Shown here in pieces: positions 53,729 through 53,910 of a DNA stretch of 53,910 nucleotides. Numbering within the stretch: the first letter of the stretch is position 1; every line of letters starts with the position of its first letter. The position numbers were made by a program, and so were the translations under genes. The stretch is from NCBI GenBank assembly GCA_943330855.2, contig CALQJI020000029.1:1-53910 (forward strand), in the 5' to 3' direction. Origin of the DNA: Klebsiella pneumoniae. Its GTDB lineage: Bacteria; Verrucomicrobiota; Verrucomicrobiia; Limisphaerales; SXTU01. The notes under the pieces were generated by a model. The model saw only the letters and a program-made list of their open reading frames with translations, had not been told where the DNA came from and searched no databases.

Positions 53729-53765
53729 GACGTGAACGCTACCTCGCCACTGCCGCTGCCGCAAG

Positions 53766-53910
53766 TGTAAACGCCGGTTAAAAAGTGCGGCGGGGTCACG
53801 GATGTGACAGGGCGGTCGAAAAGTGCAGCGCCTTCATCAACGATGAAGCATGTATCGCATTATGGAAGACTGGACCGACATACGGGAACGGGTGGCCTCG
53901 GGCAAGGTGA
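53766..53910 (+). mobile_element. Left end of an IS21-family insertion sequence
   Basis: Starts at TGT (53766). Two copies of a 16-bp motif, CGGTTAAAAAGTGCGG (53775-53790) and CGGTCGAAAAGTGCAG (53813-53828), lie 38 bp apart, the multiple-terminal-repeat arrangement typical of IS21 ends. A transposase-like start follows. The rest lies outside the window. Confidence 0.65.
53850..53910 (+). CDS. IstA-like transposase, N-terminal fragment
   Basis: The window ends inside this gene. The visible frame gives MYRIMEDWTDIRERVASGKV, resembling the start of IS21-family IstA transposases (M..EDW..IR...) just before their helix-turn-helix. The start could be ATG 53850 or 53862. The position behind the IS21-like terminal repeats supports the call. 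Confidence 0.55.
   Translation, partial: MYRIMEDWTDIRERVASGKV

Overview
The window looks like a chromosomal segment of an uncultured or poorly known Verrucomicrobiota bacterium (Pedosphaera/Limisphaerales-like). This rests on high GC content and on gene types common in that phylum: a DUF1559-type prepilin with an [10 protein letters not shown] segment, a neutral ceramidase-like secreted protein, Gfo/Idh/MocA oxidoreductases, Tat-exported TIM-barrel isomerases and fused MFS/spermidine-synthase-like proteins. The presence of lpxB and lpxD shows a diderm that makes lipid A. The assignment comes from protein character only, not from a 16S gene.

Layout. 1-5.7 kb: a minus-strand DevBCA-like export operon (FtsX-type permease, ATPase, HlyD-type adaptor, TolC-type outer-membrane protein) ending in a LuxE-like acyl-protein synthetase. 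5.8-9.2 kb: CobW GTPase, FmdB zinc ribbon, GT2 glycosyltransferase and Sel1-repeat protein. 9.3-12.9 kb: minus-strand lpxB, BaiN/HI0933 flavoprotein and a Gfo/Idh/MocA oxidoreductase. 13.2-15.7 kb: TIM-barrel isomerase, a prepilin interrupted by an amber codon, and a PHP phosphatase. 15.8-20.2 kb: a type II secretion/pseudopilin operon gspF-H-I-J-K. 20.4-25.7 kb: DUF2721, leuC, infC, thiE, murA. 25.8-30 kb: a divergent pair, MFS/spermidine-synthase-like protein and lnt. 30-41.3 kb: mostly metabolic genes (parE remnant, zinc dehydrogenase, ceramidase, GT2, Gfo/Idh, panD, lpxD, dctA, TIM barrel, hisD, thioesterase). 41.5-48.9 kb: a duplicated snf2 fragment, an 83-aa membrane protein, SNF2 helicase, a second MFS/SpeE-like protein, and rplM-rpsI with a clear terminator.

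From 49.36 kb the character changes. A tRNA-Leu(UAA) is followed by a tyrosine recombinase, an unknown gene, a 105-bp array of five contiguous 21-bp iteron-like repeats, and a tightly coupled three-gene operon: a helix-turn-helix protein, a 47-aa protein and a 486-aa unknown protein. That last protein has motifs that may belong to a palm-type polymerase or replication protein. Next come a small unknown gene and the left end of an IS21-family insertion sequence. This is an integrated mobile element, and its right boundary lies outside the window.

The most striking genome-wide signal is the density of dispersed short repeats and palindromes. At least six families are visible. Several sit inside coding sequence without breaking the frame (lnt, both MFS/SpeE genes). 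Several supply the last codons and stop of a gene (a Gfo/Idh gene, dctA, probably lpxB). They also form the unusually long leader peptides of four consecutive pseudopilin genes.
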